A stretch of 64,000 bases of DNA, from NCBI RefSeq assembly GCF_010731595.1, contig NZ_AP022582.1, positions 2,976,001 to 3,040,000 of the forward strand. The letters run 5' to 3'. A program made the position numbers and the translations under genes. Positions 27,028 through 36,107 of this stretch are shown here, piece by piece. This DNA is from Mycobacterium seoulense (lineage in GTDB: Bacteria; Actinomycetota; Actinomycetes; Mycobacteriales; Mycobacteriaceae). The notes beneath the pieces were generated by a model, which saw only the letters and a program-made list of their open reading frames with translations, had not been told where the DNA came from and did not search any database. Within the stretch, counting starts at the first letter, position 1. Each line of letters opens with the position of its first letter.

Positions 27028-28185
27028 ATGGTTCTTGACTTTGCAGCAGTTCCCCCGGAGATCACCTCCTCGCTCATGTACGCCGGCGCGGGCGCCGCGC
27101 CACTGATGGCGGCCGCGACGGCCTACGCCAACCTGGCCGCCGAGGTGAGCGCCACGGCGACCCAGTGGGAGTCGATCATCTCGTTGCTGACCAGCGAGCA
27201 GTGGACGGGCGGCGGGTCGGCCGCGGCCGCGGCCGCGGCCCAGCCGATCATCGCCTACCTGACCGAGACCGCAACGACGCTCGAACAGGCGAGCGCGCAG
27301 GCCACGGCGTCGGCGGCCGCCTACGAAGCGGCGTTCGCGGCGACGGTGCCCCCGCCGGTCATCGCGGCCAACCGGACGCTGCTGGCGACACTGGTCGCGA
27401 CCAACTTCCTGGGCGTCAATTCGGCCGCGATCGCCGCGACCGAAGCGCAGTACGCCGCGATGTGGGCGCAGGACGCCGCCATGATGGCCGCCTACCAGGC
27501 GGCCTCGGCCGTGGCGGGTGTCCTGACACCGGTGACGCCGCTGACGTCGACCACCAACCCGGCGGCCGCGGCGGCCGCGGACAGCACCGCGCTCGCGGCG
27601 GACTCGACGGGCGGCACGGTCCAGGCGCTGGCAGCTCCCATCTCCAATGCCGCGGCGGCCGCCCCCTCGCTGCCGTTCACGACCAGCGGCCTGCTGTCCT
27701 CGATCGACAACTTCATCGGCACCCCGTCCGTGTTCAACGGCATCAACGGTGTGGTCAACACCGCGGCCTGGTGGGTCATGAACACCATCCCGACGGCGGT
27801 GTCCCTGGGCCACACCCTGGGCTCGGTGCCGTCGATCCCGTTCGCGCTCACCGACTCCGTCACTCCCCTCGCGGGCGGGATGGTGCAGGGCACCATGGTG
27901 GGCTCGGTGTCGGGAGCGGGTGCGTCGGCCGCCCTGGGCGAGGCCTCCGCGGTCGGCGGGCTGTCCGTGCCGGCCGGCTGGAATGCGGCCGCCCCGGCGT
28001 CGTTGGCGTCCTCCACCGCTCCGCTCGAGGGCTCGGGGTGGACGGCCGCGGCCGAGGCCGAGCCGGTCGCGGCGATGCCCGGAATGCCGGGCATGGCCGC
28101 TGCGGCAAAGGGCGCCGGCGCCTACGGCTCCGGACCGCGGTACGGCTTCAAGCCGATCGTCATGCCCAAGCAGGTCGTTGTCTGA
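27028..28185 (+). CDS. PPE15: PPE-SVP family protein (PPE15-like)
   Basis: The 385-residue protein has the N-terminal PPE domain (FAAVPPEITSSLMYAG; WTG turn in SEQWTGGG; FLGVNSAAIAATEAQYAAMWAQD) of about 170 residues and an Ala-rich linker. The C-terminal SVP motif is GGLSVPAGWNAA, ending YGFKPIVMPK. The same ending is seen in the PE protein upstream. AAGGAGCGGG precedes ATG 27028. It is the predicted partner of the PE8-like protein and an ESX-5 substrate. Confidence 0.92.
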   Translation: MVLDFAAVPPEITSSLMYAGAGAAPLMAAATAYANLAAEVSATATQWESIISLLTSEQWTGGGSAAAAAAAQPIIAYLTETATTLEQASAQATASAAAYEAAFAATVPPPVIAANRTLLATLVATNFLGVNSAAIAATEAQYAAMWAQDAAMMAAYQAASAVAGVLTPVTPLTSTTNPAAAAAADSTALAADSTGGTVQALAAPISNAAAAAPSLPFTTSGLLSSIDNFIGTPSVFNGINGVVNTAAWWVMNTIPTAVSLGHTLGSVPSIPFALTDSVTPLAGGMVQGTMVGSVSGAGASAALGEASAVGGLSVPAGWNAAAPASLASSTAPLEGSGWTAAAEAEPVAAMPGMPGMAAAAKGAGAYGSGPRYGFKPIVMPKQVVV

Positions 28186-28346
28186 TGTCGGGATTACCGC
28201 TACGGGAAATAAGGGGGTACATGTCACCCGTTTGAGGCGATCAGTTAACCGGTAGGCCGTAATCTGTCCATAACGCGGCCACCACCGCATCAATTACAAC
28301 TGTTAAGACTTCGACATTGAAGGCTTGAACGACAAGGAGAAAGCAA

Positions 28347-28643
28347 ATGGCAACACGTTTTATGACGGACCCGCACGAAATGCGGGCGATGGCGGGCCGC
28401 TTCGAGGTGCACGCCCAGACGGTCGAGGACGAGGCCCGCAAGATGTGGGCGTCGTCGATGAACATCGCCGGCTCGGGCTGGAGTGGTCAGGCGCAGGCGA
28501 CCTCGTACGACACCATGGGTCAGGTCAACCAGGCCTTCCGCAACATCGTCAACATGCTCCACGGGGTGCGCGACGGGCTGATCCGCGACGCCAACAACTA
28601 CGAGCAGCAAGAGCAGGCCTCGCAGCAGATCCTCGGCAGCTAG
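28347..28643 (+). CDS. esxJ: WXG100 protein of the EsxJ/Mtb9.9 partner family
   Basis: A 98-residue helical hairpin protein ([34 protein letters not shown]...) with the WSG turn and the C-terminal signal YEQQE (YxxxE). It is almost the EsxJ/K/M/P/W sequence I recall from M. tuberculosis; synteny favours EsxJ. It pairs with the following EsxI-type protein as a secreted heterodimer. AAGGAGAAAG precedes its ATG; 161 bp separate it from the PPE gene, room for its own promoter. Confidence 0.92.
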   Translation: MATRFMTDPHEMRAMAGRFEVHAQTVEDEARKMWASSMNIAGSGWSGQAQATSYDTMGQVNQAFRNIVNMLHGVRDGLIRDANNYEQQEQASQQILGS

Positions 28644-28684
28644 TCGAACCTACTGTCGCCCAACACTTTCGAAGGAGCTAAGCA

Positions 28685-28969
28685 ATGACCATTAACTACC
28701 AGTTCGGCGATGTCGACGCCCACGGCGCCTTGATCCGCGCCCAGGCCGCGTCTTTGGAGGCTGAGCACCAGGCCATCGTTCGCGATGTGCTTGCTGCGGG
28801 TGACTTCTGGGGCGGCGCCGGTTCGGTGGCCTGCCAGGAGTTCATCACCCAGTTGGGTCGCAACTTCCAGGTGATCTACGAGCAGGCCAACGCCCACGGG
28901 CAGAAGGTGCAGAGCGCCGGCAGCAACATGGCCAGCACCGACAGCGCCGTTGGGTCCAGCTGGGCCTGA
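28685..28969 (+). CDS. esxI: WXG100 protein of the EsxI/Mtb9.9 family
   Basis: The 94-residue protein MTINYQFGDVDAHGALIRAQ... has the WGG turn in DFWGGAGS and belongs to the Mtb9.9 (EsxI/L/N/O/V) family. GAAGGAG precedes the ATG, 41 bp after esxJ, so translation of both partners is balanced. It is followed by a strong terminator hairpin that ends the ESX-5a cluster. Confidence 0.92.
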   Translation: MTINYQFGDVDAHGALIRAQAASLEAEHQAIVRDVLAAGDFWGGAGSVACQEFITQLGRNFQVIYEQANAHGQKVQSAGSNMASTDSAVGSSWA

Positions 28970-28988
28970 CACCGCGTCCTCACTCGAG

Positions 28989-29019
28989 GGGCCCGCACAC
29001 CACGGTGTGCGGGCCCTTT
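28989..29019 (+). terminator. Intrinsic terminator-like hairpin after esxI
   Basis: GGGCCCGCACAC at 28989-29000 pairs with GTGTGCGGGCCC at 29005-29016, extending to a 13-bp stem with a tiny loop, followed by TTTC. It lies 19 bp after the esxI stop and just before the 3' end of the convergent PPE gene. Confidence 0.8.
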
Positions 29020-29045
29020 CGGTTCCTGGGGCCTCGCGGCCGGCG

Positions 29046-30404
29046 CTATCCGGCCACCGGCGAGCGCGGGATGAGTGAGGGGCGGAACCCGATCCGGTGA
29101 ACCGCGCCGTCGGACTCACGCCCGACCATGGCGCCCAGCGGCAGCTTGGAAATGCCGGTGGCCTGTGACGGCGTGGGCGGCGCACCCCACCCGGCCGGAG
29201 TGCCGTTGGTGTCCAGGGCGGCCGGGAGCGGCGTCACCGACGACACGGTGTCGGCCCACGTCGGCGGCACCGACAACGTCCCCAGCGAGGCGGCCTGGCC
29301 CACACCCGCCGAGGCGCCCTCGCCCAGACCACCGACCGGTCCCAGGGTTTCGAGGCCACCCAGGCCCCCGACGCCCGGCACACCGGCGGCGCCCTCCGCC
29401 CCAAGGATCGAACCCGCGCCCTGCATGTCGATTCCCAGGCCGTACACGTCCATCCCGATCCCTGCGCCGTCGGCGCCCAGGCCCGCGCCATCTCCGCCCA
29501 GACCAGCGAAATCCGAGCCCACGCCGACCGCATCGGACGCCAGCCCGGCGGCCTCCCCGTTGGAGCCACTGCCCAGGGCGGTGGCCAGGCCGGAGACGGT
29601 CCCCAGTCCCGTGCTCGCGGTCTTCGTCGCTCCCTTGGACGTGCCGGTCAGGCTCGATAGTGCGCCGAGGGGGCTGGAAGCCCCGGAAGATCCCAATGAC
29701 GCCCCGGTACCCACCGCCGCCTGCGACAGACTCGCGCCGGTCGTCGACCCGGGCGTCGACATGCTCTGCAGGGCTTGCGGCACGGTGGACACCGCCTGCG
29801 AGGATGCCGTCTGGCCCGCGCTGCCCGCCTGGGTGGCGGCCGCCTGGGCCGTCGCGCCGGCCTGCCCGGCGACCCCACCCGGGTTGGTCGTCTGGGGCGG
29901 CGGCGCGAAGGTGCTGAAGGTTGACGCGGACGCCGAACTGGCGGCGTAGGTGTACATCGCGGTGGCGTCCTGGGCCCACATCTCGCTGTACTCCGCCTCG
30001 GTGGCCATGATCGCCGGAGTGTTCTGGCCCAGGACGTTGGTCGCGATCAACGCCATGAGCCGAGCGCGGTTGGTCGCGATGAGCGGCGGCGGCACCGTCA
30101 TCGCGTATGCCGCTTCGTAGGCTGCCGCCGCGGCGGCGGCCTGCACCGCCGACTGCTCGCACAGCGCCGCGGTGGCCCGCAACCACACGATGTACGGCGC
30201 GACCCCGGCGGCCATCGCCGTCGACGTCGAACCAAGCCATTCGTCCGTGAGGGTCGTGATCACCGATTCGTAGCCACCGGCGGCAGCGTTCACCTCGAGG
30301 GCCAGTGAGTCCCATCCGGCCGACGCGGCCAGCAGTGTCGCGGGCCCGGGCCCCGCATACATCCGACCGGAGTTGACTTCCGGAGGCAAGGCGCCAAAAT
30401 CCAT
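29046..30404 (-). CDS. PPE-SVP family protein, convergent with the Esx cluster
   Basis: This 452-residue protein has a full PPE domain ([23 protein letters not shown] turn; [24 protein letters not shown]). A long Gly/Ala/Ser-rich middle contains GLG-type short repeats ([20 protein letters not shown]). It ends in an SVP motif ([13 protein letters not shown]) with C-terminus [15 protein letters not shown] 30404 is chosen by homology and by AAAGGAATAACG upstream. No PE gene accompanies it, so it must borrow a partner, perhaps the PE8-like protein. No ortholog is remembered at this spot in M. tuberculosis. Confidence 0.88.
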   Translation of the reverse strand: MDFGALPPEVNSGRMYAGPGPATLLAASAGWDSLALEVNAAAGGYESVITTLTDEWLGSTSTAMAAGVAPYIVWLRATAALCEQSAVQAAAAAAAYEAAYAMTVPPPLIATNRARLMALIATNVLGQNTPAIMATEAEYSEMWAQDATAMYTYAASSASASTFSTFAPPPQTTNPGGVAGQAGATAQAAATQAGSAGQTASSQAVSTVPQALQSMSTPGSTTGASLSQAAVGTGASLGSSGASSPLGALSSLTGTSKGATKTASTGLGTVSGLATALGSGSNGEAAGLASDAVGVGSDFAGLGGDGAGLGADGAGIGMDVYGLGIDMQGAGSILGAEGAAGVPGVGGLGGLETLGPVGGLGEGASAGVGQAASLGTLSVPPTWADTVSSVTPLPAALDTNGTPAGWGAPPTPSQATGISKLPLGAMVGRESDGAVHRIGFRPSLIPRSPVAG

Positions 30405-30898
30405 CGTTATTCCTTTTTTTCTTCTTGAATTGTTGACCCCGTCACATGCGGTGTGATTCGAGGACGCGACGGCAGCCGTTGGCCCGTCAGTCACGCGGCG
30501 AGTCGATCGCTCGACGAAACACGCGTCAAGACAACGTCATTCGTAACGTCGCGTAACGTCCAGTTAACGAAAGCCCGGGGACAGCATCGTCCCCTGACGT
30601 TCTGTATACGTGGGAAGCACCGGCAGCGTTCACTGACGTGTGCCCTCCTCGATCAACGAAACCCGTTCTTGCATACCATGTTTGGGGAGCCTAACCTCGC
30701 AATGGGCCCGCCAGCTCAACTCAACTACTATGCGTCCCAGTATTTTTGGCGGGGCGCCCCTATCTCAAGCCGGCTGATGTGAAACATATAAAACTCATAT
30801 TTGAATATCCATTGAGTGACGCACCCCACACCGCCAACATTTGAGCTTGCTATGAACTTCGTGACAGTTGGGTGTGTGGCTTGCCAGAATGTAGGAAC
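30405..30898. promoter_or_regulatory. Divergent promoter region of PPE gene and trcR
   Basis: This 494-bp gene-free region becomes clearly AT-rich near trcR (ACATATAAAACTCATATTTG at 30783-30802), in line with the AT-rich autoregulated trcR promoter described for M. tuberculosis. Nearer the PPE gene, CGTAACGTC is repeated at 30542-30550 and 30552-30560, a perfect 10-bp-period direct repeat. Read on the PPE strand it is GACGTTACG-C-GACGTTACG and shares GTTACGCGA with the repeats before the PE8-like gene. Confidence 0.5.
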
Positions 30899-31672
30899 AT
30901 GACCGCAATGTCGGGATACGCAGGCAGCCAGCGCCCTCGCCAGGCCATCCTCGGGCAGCTGCCCAGGATCTACCGCGCCGACGGATCACCGATCAGGGTG
31001 CTGCTGGTCGACGACGAGCCGGCGCTGACGAACCTGGTGAAGATGGCGCTGCACTACGAGGGCTGGGTCGTCGACATCGCCCACAACGGTCGCGAGGCGC
31101 TGGCGAAGTTCGACAAGGTCAACCCCGACGTGCTCGTCCTCGACATCATGCTTCCCGACGTGGACGGGCTGCGAATCCTGGAACGCGTCCGCCAGTCCGA
31201 TGCCTACACCCCGACGCTCTTCCTCACCGCGCGGGACTCGGTCATGGACCGCGTCACCGGCCTGACCGCCGGCGCCGACGACTACATGACCAAGCCGTTC
31301 AGCCTCGAAGAACTCGTCGCCCGGCTGCGCGGGTTGCTGCGCCGTTCCGGCCAGCAGACGCCGCCGGCCGCCGAGACCCTCAAAGTCGGCGACCTGCGGG
31401 TCGACACCGCCAGCCGAGAGGTGGTCCGTGACGGCACCCAGATATCGCTGTCCTCCACCGAGTTCGAACTGTTGCGCTTCCTCATGCGCAATCCCCGCCG
31501 CGCGCTGAGCCGCAGCGAAATCCTCGACCGGGTGTGGAACTACGACTTCGCCGGGCGCACCAGCATCGTCGATCTGTACATCTCGTACTTGCGGAAGAAA
31601 ATCGACTCCGGCCGGGAACCGATGATTCACACCGTGCGCGGTGTCGGATACATGCTGCGGCCCCCGGAATGA
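30899..31672 (+). CDS. trcR: Response regulator TrcR
   Basis: This 257-residue OmpR/PhoB-type regulator has the receiver acidic pair VDDE, phosphoacceptor Asp82 (LDIMLPD) and Lys132 (TKPF). The C-terminal winged helix has TEFELLRFLMRNPRR and SIVDLYISYLRKK. An N-terminal extension of 30 residues precedes the receiver, as in M. tuberculosis TrcR, which has the same length. TrcR activates its own gene and represses Rv1057 in that species. ATG 30899 was preferred over GTG 30872 on that length. The stop overlaps the trcS start. Confidence 0.93.
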   Translation: MTAMSGYAGSQRPRQAILGQLPRIYRADGSPIRVLLVDDEPALTNLVKMALHYEGWVVDIAHNGREALAKFDKVNPDVLVLDIMLPDVDGLRILERVRQSDAYTPTLFLTARDSVMDRVTGLTAGADDYMTKPFSLEELVARLRGLLRRSGQQTPPAAETLKVGDLRVDTASREVVRDGTQISLSSTEFELLRFLMRNPRRALSRSEILDRVWNYDFAGRTSIVDLYISYLRKKIDSGREPMIHTVRGVGYMLRPPE

Positions 31673-33180
31673 GCCCGGGCCGGGACGCCTTGGCCGGAGA
31701 TCTTCCGCGGTGGCTACCCCGGTCGTTGCGGCGCCAACTGCTGTTGGGCGTACTGGGCGTGGTCAGCGTGGTGCTGATGACGGTCGGAATCGTCTCCGTG
31801 CTGAGCCTGCGCGGTTACGTCACCGCGATGAGCGACGCCGACGTCGCCGGGTCCTTGGACGCGCTGGGCCACTCGTACGCCAAATATCTTGAGGGTGAAC
31901 GTGATACGGCCGACGGCACGAAGCCGCTGGGCCAGGCGATGCTGCAGTTCACCGATCAGACGCCGGGAAACCTGATCGTGGTGCTGCGCAACGGCACCGT
32001 CGTCGGGTCGGCGGTGTTCTCGGAGGCCGAGGCACGGCCGGCGCCCGCCGATGTGGTCCACGCCATCGAAGCGCAGTCATGGGGTGAAGGGCCGCCACGG
32101 ACCGAAAACCTGCGCAGCCTCGGGTTCTACCGGCTCAACAGCCACGTCGCCGGGTCCGACGTGCTGGTCGCCGGGGTTTCGCTGGACCTCGCCGACCGAA
32201 TCATCGCCCGCAAGCAGCTCACCACCACCCTGCTCATCGCGGCCGCTTTGGCGGTCACCGCCGGGCTCACCGTGTGGGTGGTCGGCTACACCCTTCGACC
32301 GTTGCGCCGGCTGGCCGGCGTCGCGGCGGACGTCGCCGCGATGCCGCTCAGCGACGACGACCACCGAATCAGTGTCCGGGTGCGGCCCCGGGACACTAAC
32401 CAGCAGAACGAGGTCGGCATCGTCGGCCACACCCTGAACAAACTGCTGGACAACGTCGACAGCGCGCTGGCCCAGCGGGCCGAATCCGACCTGCGCATGC
32501 GGCAATTCATCACCGACGCCAGCCACGAGCTGCGGACGCCGCTGGCGGCGATTCAGGGATACGCCGAACTCACCCGCCAGGACAGCTCGGAGTTGCCTCC
32601 TACCACCGAATACGCGCTGGCCCGCATCGAGTCCGAAGCGCGGCGCATGACGCTGCTGGTCGACGAGCTGCTACTGCTCTCCCGCCTCGGTGAAGGGCAA
32701 GACCTGCAGAGCGAGGATGTCGACCTGGCCGAACTCGTGGTCAACGCCGTCAACGACGCGGCGGTCGCGGCGCCCACGCACCACTGGGTGAACGACCTGC
32801 CCGACGAACCGGTGTGGGTCCGCGGCGATCACGCTCGGCTGCACCAACTGGTCAGCAACCTGCTCAACAATGCCCGGGTGCACACCCCACCGGGGGTCAC
32901 GGTCACGACGGCGATCACCTGCCATCGCGACGGGCCCGGGGCGCCCTTCGCGGAACTGAGCGTCACCGACGACGGGCCGGGCATCGACCCCGAGCTTCTC
33001 CCCCGCTTGTTCGAACGGTTCGCCCGGGCCGACAACTCGAGACTCAACAGCTCGGGCACCGGCCTGGGCCTGGCCATCGTCGACTCGATCGTCAAGGCCC
33101 ACCACGGCTCCGTCACCGCCGAATCCACCGAGGGCAGAACGGTTTTCCGGGTGCGGGTCCCGCTGACCGAGGGTGCATGA
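31669..33180 (+). CDS. trcS: Sensor histidine kinase TrcS
   Basis: The 503-residue kinase has transmembrane helices at about 24-48 and 184-206 bracketing an extracytoplasmic sensor, then HAMP. HisKA has the phospho-His286 (DASHELRTPLAAIQGY), and the HATPase boxes are NLLNNARVHTP, DDGPGI and GTGLGLAI. It phosphorylates TrcR; the signal is unknown. It starts within the trcR stop (ATGA), and its own stop overlaps the next gene's ATG. Confidence 0.93.
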   Translation: MSPGRDALAGDLPRWLPRSLRRQLLLGVLGVVSVVLMTVGIVSVLSLRGYVTAMSDADVAGSLDALGHSYAKYLEGERDTADGTKPLGQAMLQFTDQTPGNLIVVLRNGTVVGSAVFSEAEARPAPADVVHAIEAQSWGEGPPRTENLRSLGFYRLNSHVAGSDVLVAGVSLDLADRIIARKQLTTTLLIAAALAVTAGLTVWVVGYTLRPLRRLAGVAADVAAMPLSDDDHRISVRVRPRDTNQQNEVGIVGHTLNKLLDNVDSALAQRAESDLRMRQFITDASHELRTPLAAIQGYAELTRQDSSELPPTTEYALARIESEARRMTLLVDELLLLSRLGEGQDLQSEDVDLAELVVNAVNDAAVAAPTHHWVNDLPDEPVWVRGDHARLHQLVSNLLNNARVHTPPGVTVTTAITCHRDGPGAPFAELSVTDDGPGIDPELLPRLFERFARADNSRLNSSGTGLGLAIVDSIVKAHHGSVTAESTEGRTVFRVRVPLTEGA

Positions 33181-34058
33181 TCGCCGAGCGCTTGGACCCT
33201 TCGGAAGTATTCGTCCCATGCCCCGAGGGCAGACTGCGCGTCCTCGTGGCGGGCGCGGCCGGAAGTCCGGTGCTACTGCTCAGCGGCGCAGGCGTGGACA
33301 ATGCGATGCTGAGCTGGCGCCACCTCATCCCGGTCCTGGCGCAGCACCACCGGGTGTACGCCCTGGACTGGCCGAAACAGGGCGGCAGCCGACCCTGGCA
33401 CGGTCACGCCGGCGTCGCTCGGATGCTGCAATGCATCACCGACACCCTGGACCATTTCGCCGTCGGCCGCGCAGATCTGGTCGGGCTCTCCCAGGGCGGC
33501 GCGTTGAGCCTGGCCTACGCCATCGCCGAACCCGGCCGGGTGCGGAGCGTCGTCGCGCTCGCACCCGCCGGGATCCTCTCGTTCCCGCCCGTGGTGCATC
33601 AGCTGCTGTGGTTGACGGCGAAACTCTCGCCGCTGGTCTCCTGGGTGTCGACGATGGTGTATCGCCATCGCACAATGGTGGCCCGGCTGGCACGGCACGC
33701 GCTCTTCGCCGGGCCGGTCGACGATTTCGACGACATCGTCGACGAGGTCCACGCCGAGGTGCTGGCCAACGGCGCACGCGCTTCCGACATGCAAAACGAC
33801 TCGATAGGCTTCTTCACGATGAACCTGGACCTGCGACCGCGGCTCCACGAAATCGCCTGTCCCACACTGTTCATCCAAGGCGATCGGGATATCGCCGTCA
33901 AAGCCGAACACACCATCGACGCGGCGCGCCGCGTTCCCAACGCCAGGCTGGAGATCCTTCCCGGCAACGGCCACTGGTCCAATCGGCAGTCACCCGAACT
34001 CGTCAACCGCCTGATCGACGACTTCCTTGCGAACGAGCCCCCAGCCAACAGTCCCTGA
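33177..34058 (+). CDS. Alpha/beta hydrolase, third gene of the trcRS unit
   Basis: A 293-residue alpha/beta hydrolase fold protein: oxyanion strand LLSGAGVDN, nucleophile Ser105 in GLSQGG, acid in QGDRDI, and His in GNGHWS. ATG 33177 overlaps the trcS stop by four bases (ATGA), so it is coupled to the kinase. Such hydrolases are very diverse and no substrate can be given. I recall no such gene beside trcS in M. tuberculosis, where kdpC follows convergently. Confidence 0.85.
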   Translation: MIAERLDPSEVFVPCPEGRLRVLVAGAAGSPVLLLSGAGVDNAMLSWRHLIPVLAQHHRVYALDWPKQGGSRPWHGHAGVARMLQCITDTLDHFAVGRADLVGLSQGGALSLAYAIAEPGRVRSVVALAPAGILSFPPVVHQLLWLTAKLSPLVSWVSTMVYRHRTMVARLARHALFAGPVDDFDDIVDEVHAEVLANGARASDMQNDSIGFFTMNLDLRPRLHEIACPTLFIQGDRDIAVKAEHTIDAARRVPNARLEILPGNGHWSNRQSPELVNRLIDDFLANEPPANSP

Positions 34059-34267
34059 TGCACAACGCGAGGTGGGCGCGGCGGGCGTTAAGAAACCGTA
34101 AAGGCGCCCCACGGCCGCGTTAGAAAGTTGTCAACCAAAGGCCCTAGCCCAAAGGTGCCAACTAATTTCAAGCTGACCTTGCCTCTGGGGACAGCGTTGT
34201 GGCTGACTCGATGGGGGGCTTTCGCGTGCACGCGGTTGGTGCTGAACGGAGACGGGATGGGCTCGAA
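34059..34267 (+). promoter_or_regulatory. Upstream region of the kdp locus
   Basis: About 210 bp between the trcRS-hydrolase unit and the kdp micropeptide. It should contain the potassium-responsive kdp promoter recognised by KdpE. The stretch 34085-34180 is somewhat AT-richer, but I could not fix -10/-35 elements or a KdpE site by eye. A second in-frame ATG for the micropeptide lies at 34211. Confidence 0.4.
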
Positions 34268-34351
34268 ATGGGCGTAGTGGCGTTCGTCGTGCTCACGGTG
34301 GCGGTGTTCGCCGCACTGGGCCTGGTGCAGAAGTTGGTAGAGCGGCTGTGA
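34268..34351 (+). CDS. 27-residue membrane micropeptide upstream of kdpF
   Basis: The frame [20 protein letters not shown] followed by QKLVERL is a single hydrophobic helix ending in a short charged tail, like KdpF itself. Its stop overlaps the kdpF GTG by four bases (GTGA), so it is translated in the kdp chain. An in-frame ATG at 34211 would give 46 residues with a basic N-terminus. It could be a second small subunit stabilising the Kdp complex; this is inference. Confidence 0.65.
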   Translation: MGVVAFVVLTVAVFAALGLVQKLVERL

Positions 34352-34437
34352 ACTACGAAAACATCGTAGGTTTGGCGCTTTCCGTCCTCATCGCATTGTT
34401 TCTCGGCTGCGCCCTGCTGTTCCCGGAGAGGTTCTGA
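34348..34437 (+). CDS. kdpF: KdpF small subunit of K+-transporting ATPase
   Basis: This 29-residue peptide begins with GTG ([20 protein letters not shown]) and ends with the typical CALLFPERF. It has one transmembrane helix, like E. coli KdpF, which stabilises the KdpABC complex. It overlaps the micropeptide by four bases and kdpA by one (TGATG). Confidence 0.9.
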   Translation: MNYENIVGLALSVLIALFLGCALLFPERF

Positions 34438-36107
34438 TGAGCGGGACGACAGCGGGGCTGCTTTTTCTCGCCGTCCTCGTCGTGGCGCTAATTGCCGTGC
34501 ATGTGCCGTTGGGCGATTACATGTACCGGGTCTACACGTCGAAGAAGGACGGCTACGTCGAGCGGGGCATCTACCGACTGATCGGGGTGAACGCGCGCTC
34601 GGAGCAGAGCTGGGGCGCCTATGCGCGCAGTGTGCTGGCGTTCTCGTCGATCAGCATTCTGTTCTTGTTCGTGTTCCAGCTCGTGCAGGGCAAACTGCCG
34701 CTGCATCTGCACGATCCGGCCACCCAGATGACCCCCGGACTGGCGTGGAACACCGCGGTCAGCTTCGTCACCAACACCAACTGGCAGGCCTATTCCGGTG
34801 AATCGACCCAGGGGCACCTGGTGCAGATGGCCGGGCTCGCGGTGCAGAACTTCGTCTCGGCGGCCGTCGGGATGGCGGTCGCGATCGCGCTGGTGCGCGG
34901 GTTCGCCCGCACGCGCACGGGCGAGCTGGGGAACTTCTGGGTCGACCTGGTGCGCGGCACACTGCGGATTCTGCTGCCGATCGCGGTGTTGGGCGCGATC
35001 CTGCTGATCGCGGGAGGCGCGCTCCAGAACTTCCACCTCAACGACCAGGTCGTCACCGCCCTCAACGGGACGCACCAGACCATCACCGGCGGGCCGGTGG
35101 CCAGCCAGGAGGCCATCAAGGAACTGGGCACCAACGGCGGCGGCTTCTACAACGCCAACTCGTCCCACCCGTTCGAGAACCCGACCGCGTGGACCAACTG
35201 GCTGGAGATCTTCCTGCTGCTGGTGATCAGCTTCTCGCTGCCGCGCACGTTCGGGCGCATGGTGGGCAGCACCAAGCAGGGTTACGCGATCGCTTCCGTG
35301 ATGGCCTCGCTGTACGCGGTCAGCGTGACCTTCATGATGTGGTTCCAGCTGCAGCACCACGGTACGGTGCCCACTGCGGTCGGCTCGGCGATGGAGGGCG
35401 TCGAGCAGCGGTTCGGCGTGGCCAACTCCGCAGTGTTCGCCGACTCGACCACGCTCACCTCCACCGGCGCCGTCGACTCGTTCCACGACTCCTACACCAG
35501 CCTCGGCGGCATGATGACCATGTTCAACATGCAACTGGGCGAGGTCGCGCCCGGCGGCACGGGCTCGGGCCTGTACGGCATGCTGATCCTGGCCGTGATC
35601 ACCGTCTTCGTCGCGGGGCTGATGGTCGGGCGCACCCCCGAATATCTGGGCAAGAAGATCAACCCGCGCGAAATCAAGCTCGCCGCAAGCTATTTCCTGG
35701 TCACGCCGTTGATTGTGCTGACCGGGACCGCGATCGCGATGGCGCTGCCCGGCGAACGCGCCGGCATGCTCAACACCGGGCCACACGGGCTGTCGGAGGT
35801 GCTGTACGCGTTCACCTCCGCGGCCAACAACAACGGGTCTGCCTTCGCGGGGATCAGCGTCAACACCAACTGGTACAACACCGCCCTCGGCCTGGCCATG
35901 GTGGTCGGCAGGTTCCTGCCGATCGTGCTCGTCCTGGCGCTGGCCGGCTCGCTGGCCAAGCAGGGCCAGACGCCCGAATCGGCGGGCACCCTGCCCACCC
36001 ATCGACCGCAATTCGTGGGAATGGTCGCCGGGGTGACCTTGATTCTCGTCGCCCTCACTTTCCTGCCCATGCTGGCGCTGGGCCCTCTCGCCGAAGGAAT
36101 CCACTGA
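34437..36107 (+). CDS. kdpA: KdpA, K+-binding/translocating subunit
   Basis: The 556-residue polytopic protein carries the four K+-channel-like selectivity loops of Kdp[30 protein letters not shown], the [14 protein letters not shown] stretch and [14 protein letters not shown]. It selects K+ and passes it through the membrane in the KdpFABC pump. Its stop overlaps the kdpB ATG by one base. Confidence 0.95.
   Translation: MSGTTAGLLFLAVLVVALIAVHVPLGDYMYRVYTSKKDGYVERGIYRLIGVNARSEQSWGAYARSVLAFSSISILFLFVFQLVQGKLPLHLHDPATQMTPGLAWNTAVSFVTNTNWQAYSGESTQGHLVQMAGLAVQNFVSAAVGMAVAIALVRGFARTRTGELGNFWVDLVRGTLRILLPIAVLGAILLIAGGALQNFHLNDQVVTALNGTHQTITGGPVASQEAIKELGTNGGGFYNANSSHPFENPTAWTNWLEIFLLLVISFSLPRTFGRMVGSTKQGYAIASVMASLYAVSVTFMMWFQLQHHGTVPTAVGSAMEGVEQRFGVANSAVFADSTTLTSTGAVDSFHDSYTSLGGMMTMFNMQLGEVAPGGTGSGLYGMLILAVITVFVAGLMVGRTPEYLGKKINPREIKLAASYFLVTPLIVLTGTAIAMALPGERAGMLNTGPHGLSEVLYAFTSAANNNGSAFAGISVNTNWYNTALGLAMVVGRFLPIVLVLALAGSLAKQGQTPESAGTLPTHRPQFVGMVAGVTLILVALTFLPMLALGPLAEGIH

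Noticed and set aside
26965..28293. 442-codon minus-strand frame over the PPE15-like gene
   Set aside because: Arg/Gly-rich antisense of a PPE gene; no start signal and no family.
29300..29620. Short Gly/Ala repeats in the PPE gene as a possible PE_PGRS or CRISPR-like array
   Set aside because: The repeats are irregular, in-frame and part of the PPE middle region; no spacers or direct repeats of constant length.
34059..34267. A c-di-AMP (ydaO-type) riboswitch before kdp
   Set aside because: The region is short and I could not find the conserved pseudo-symmetric motifs of that riboswitch.
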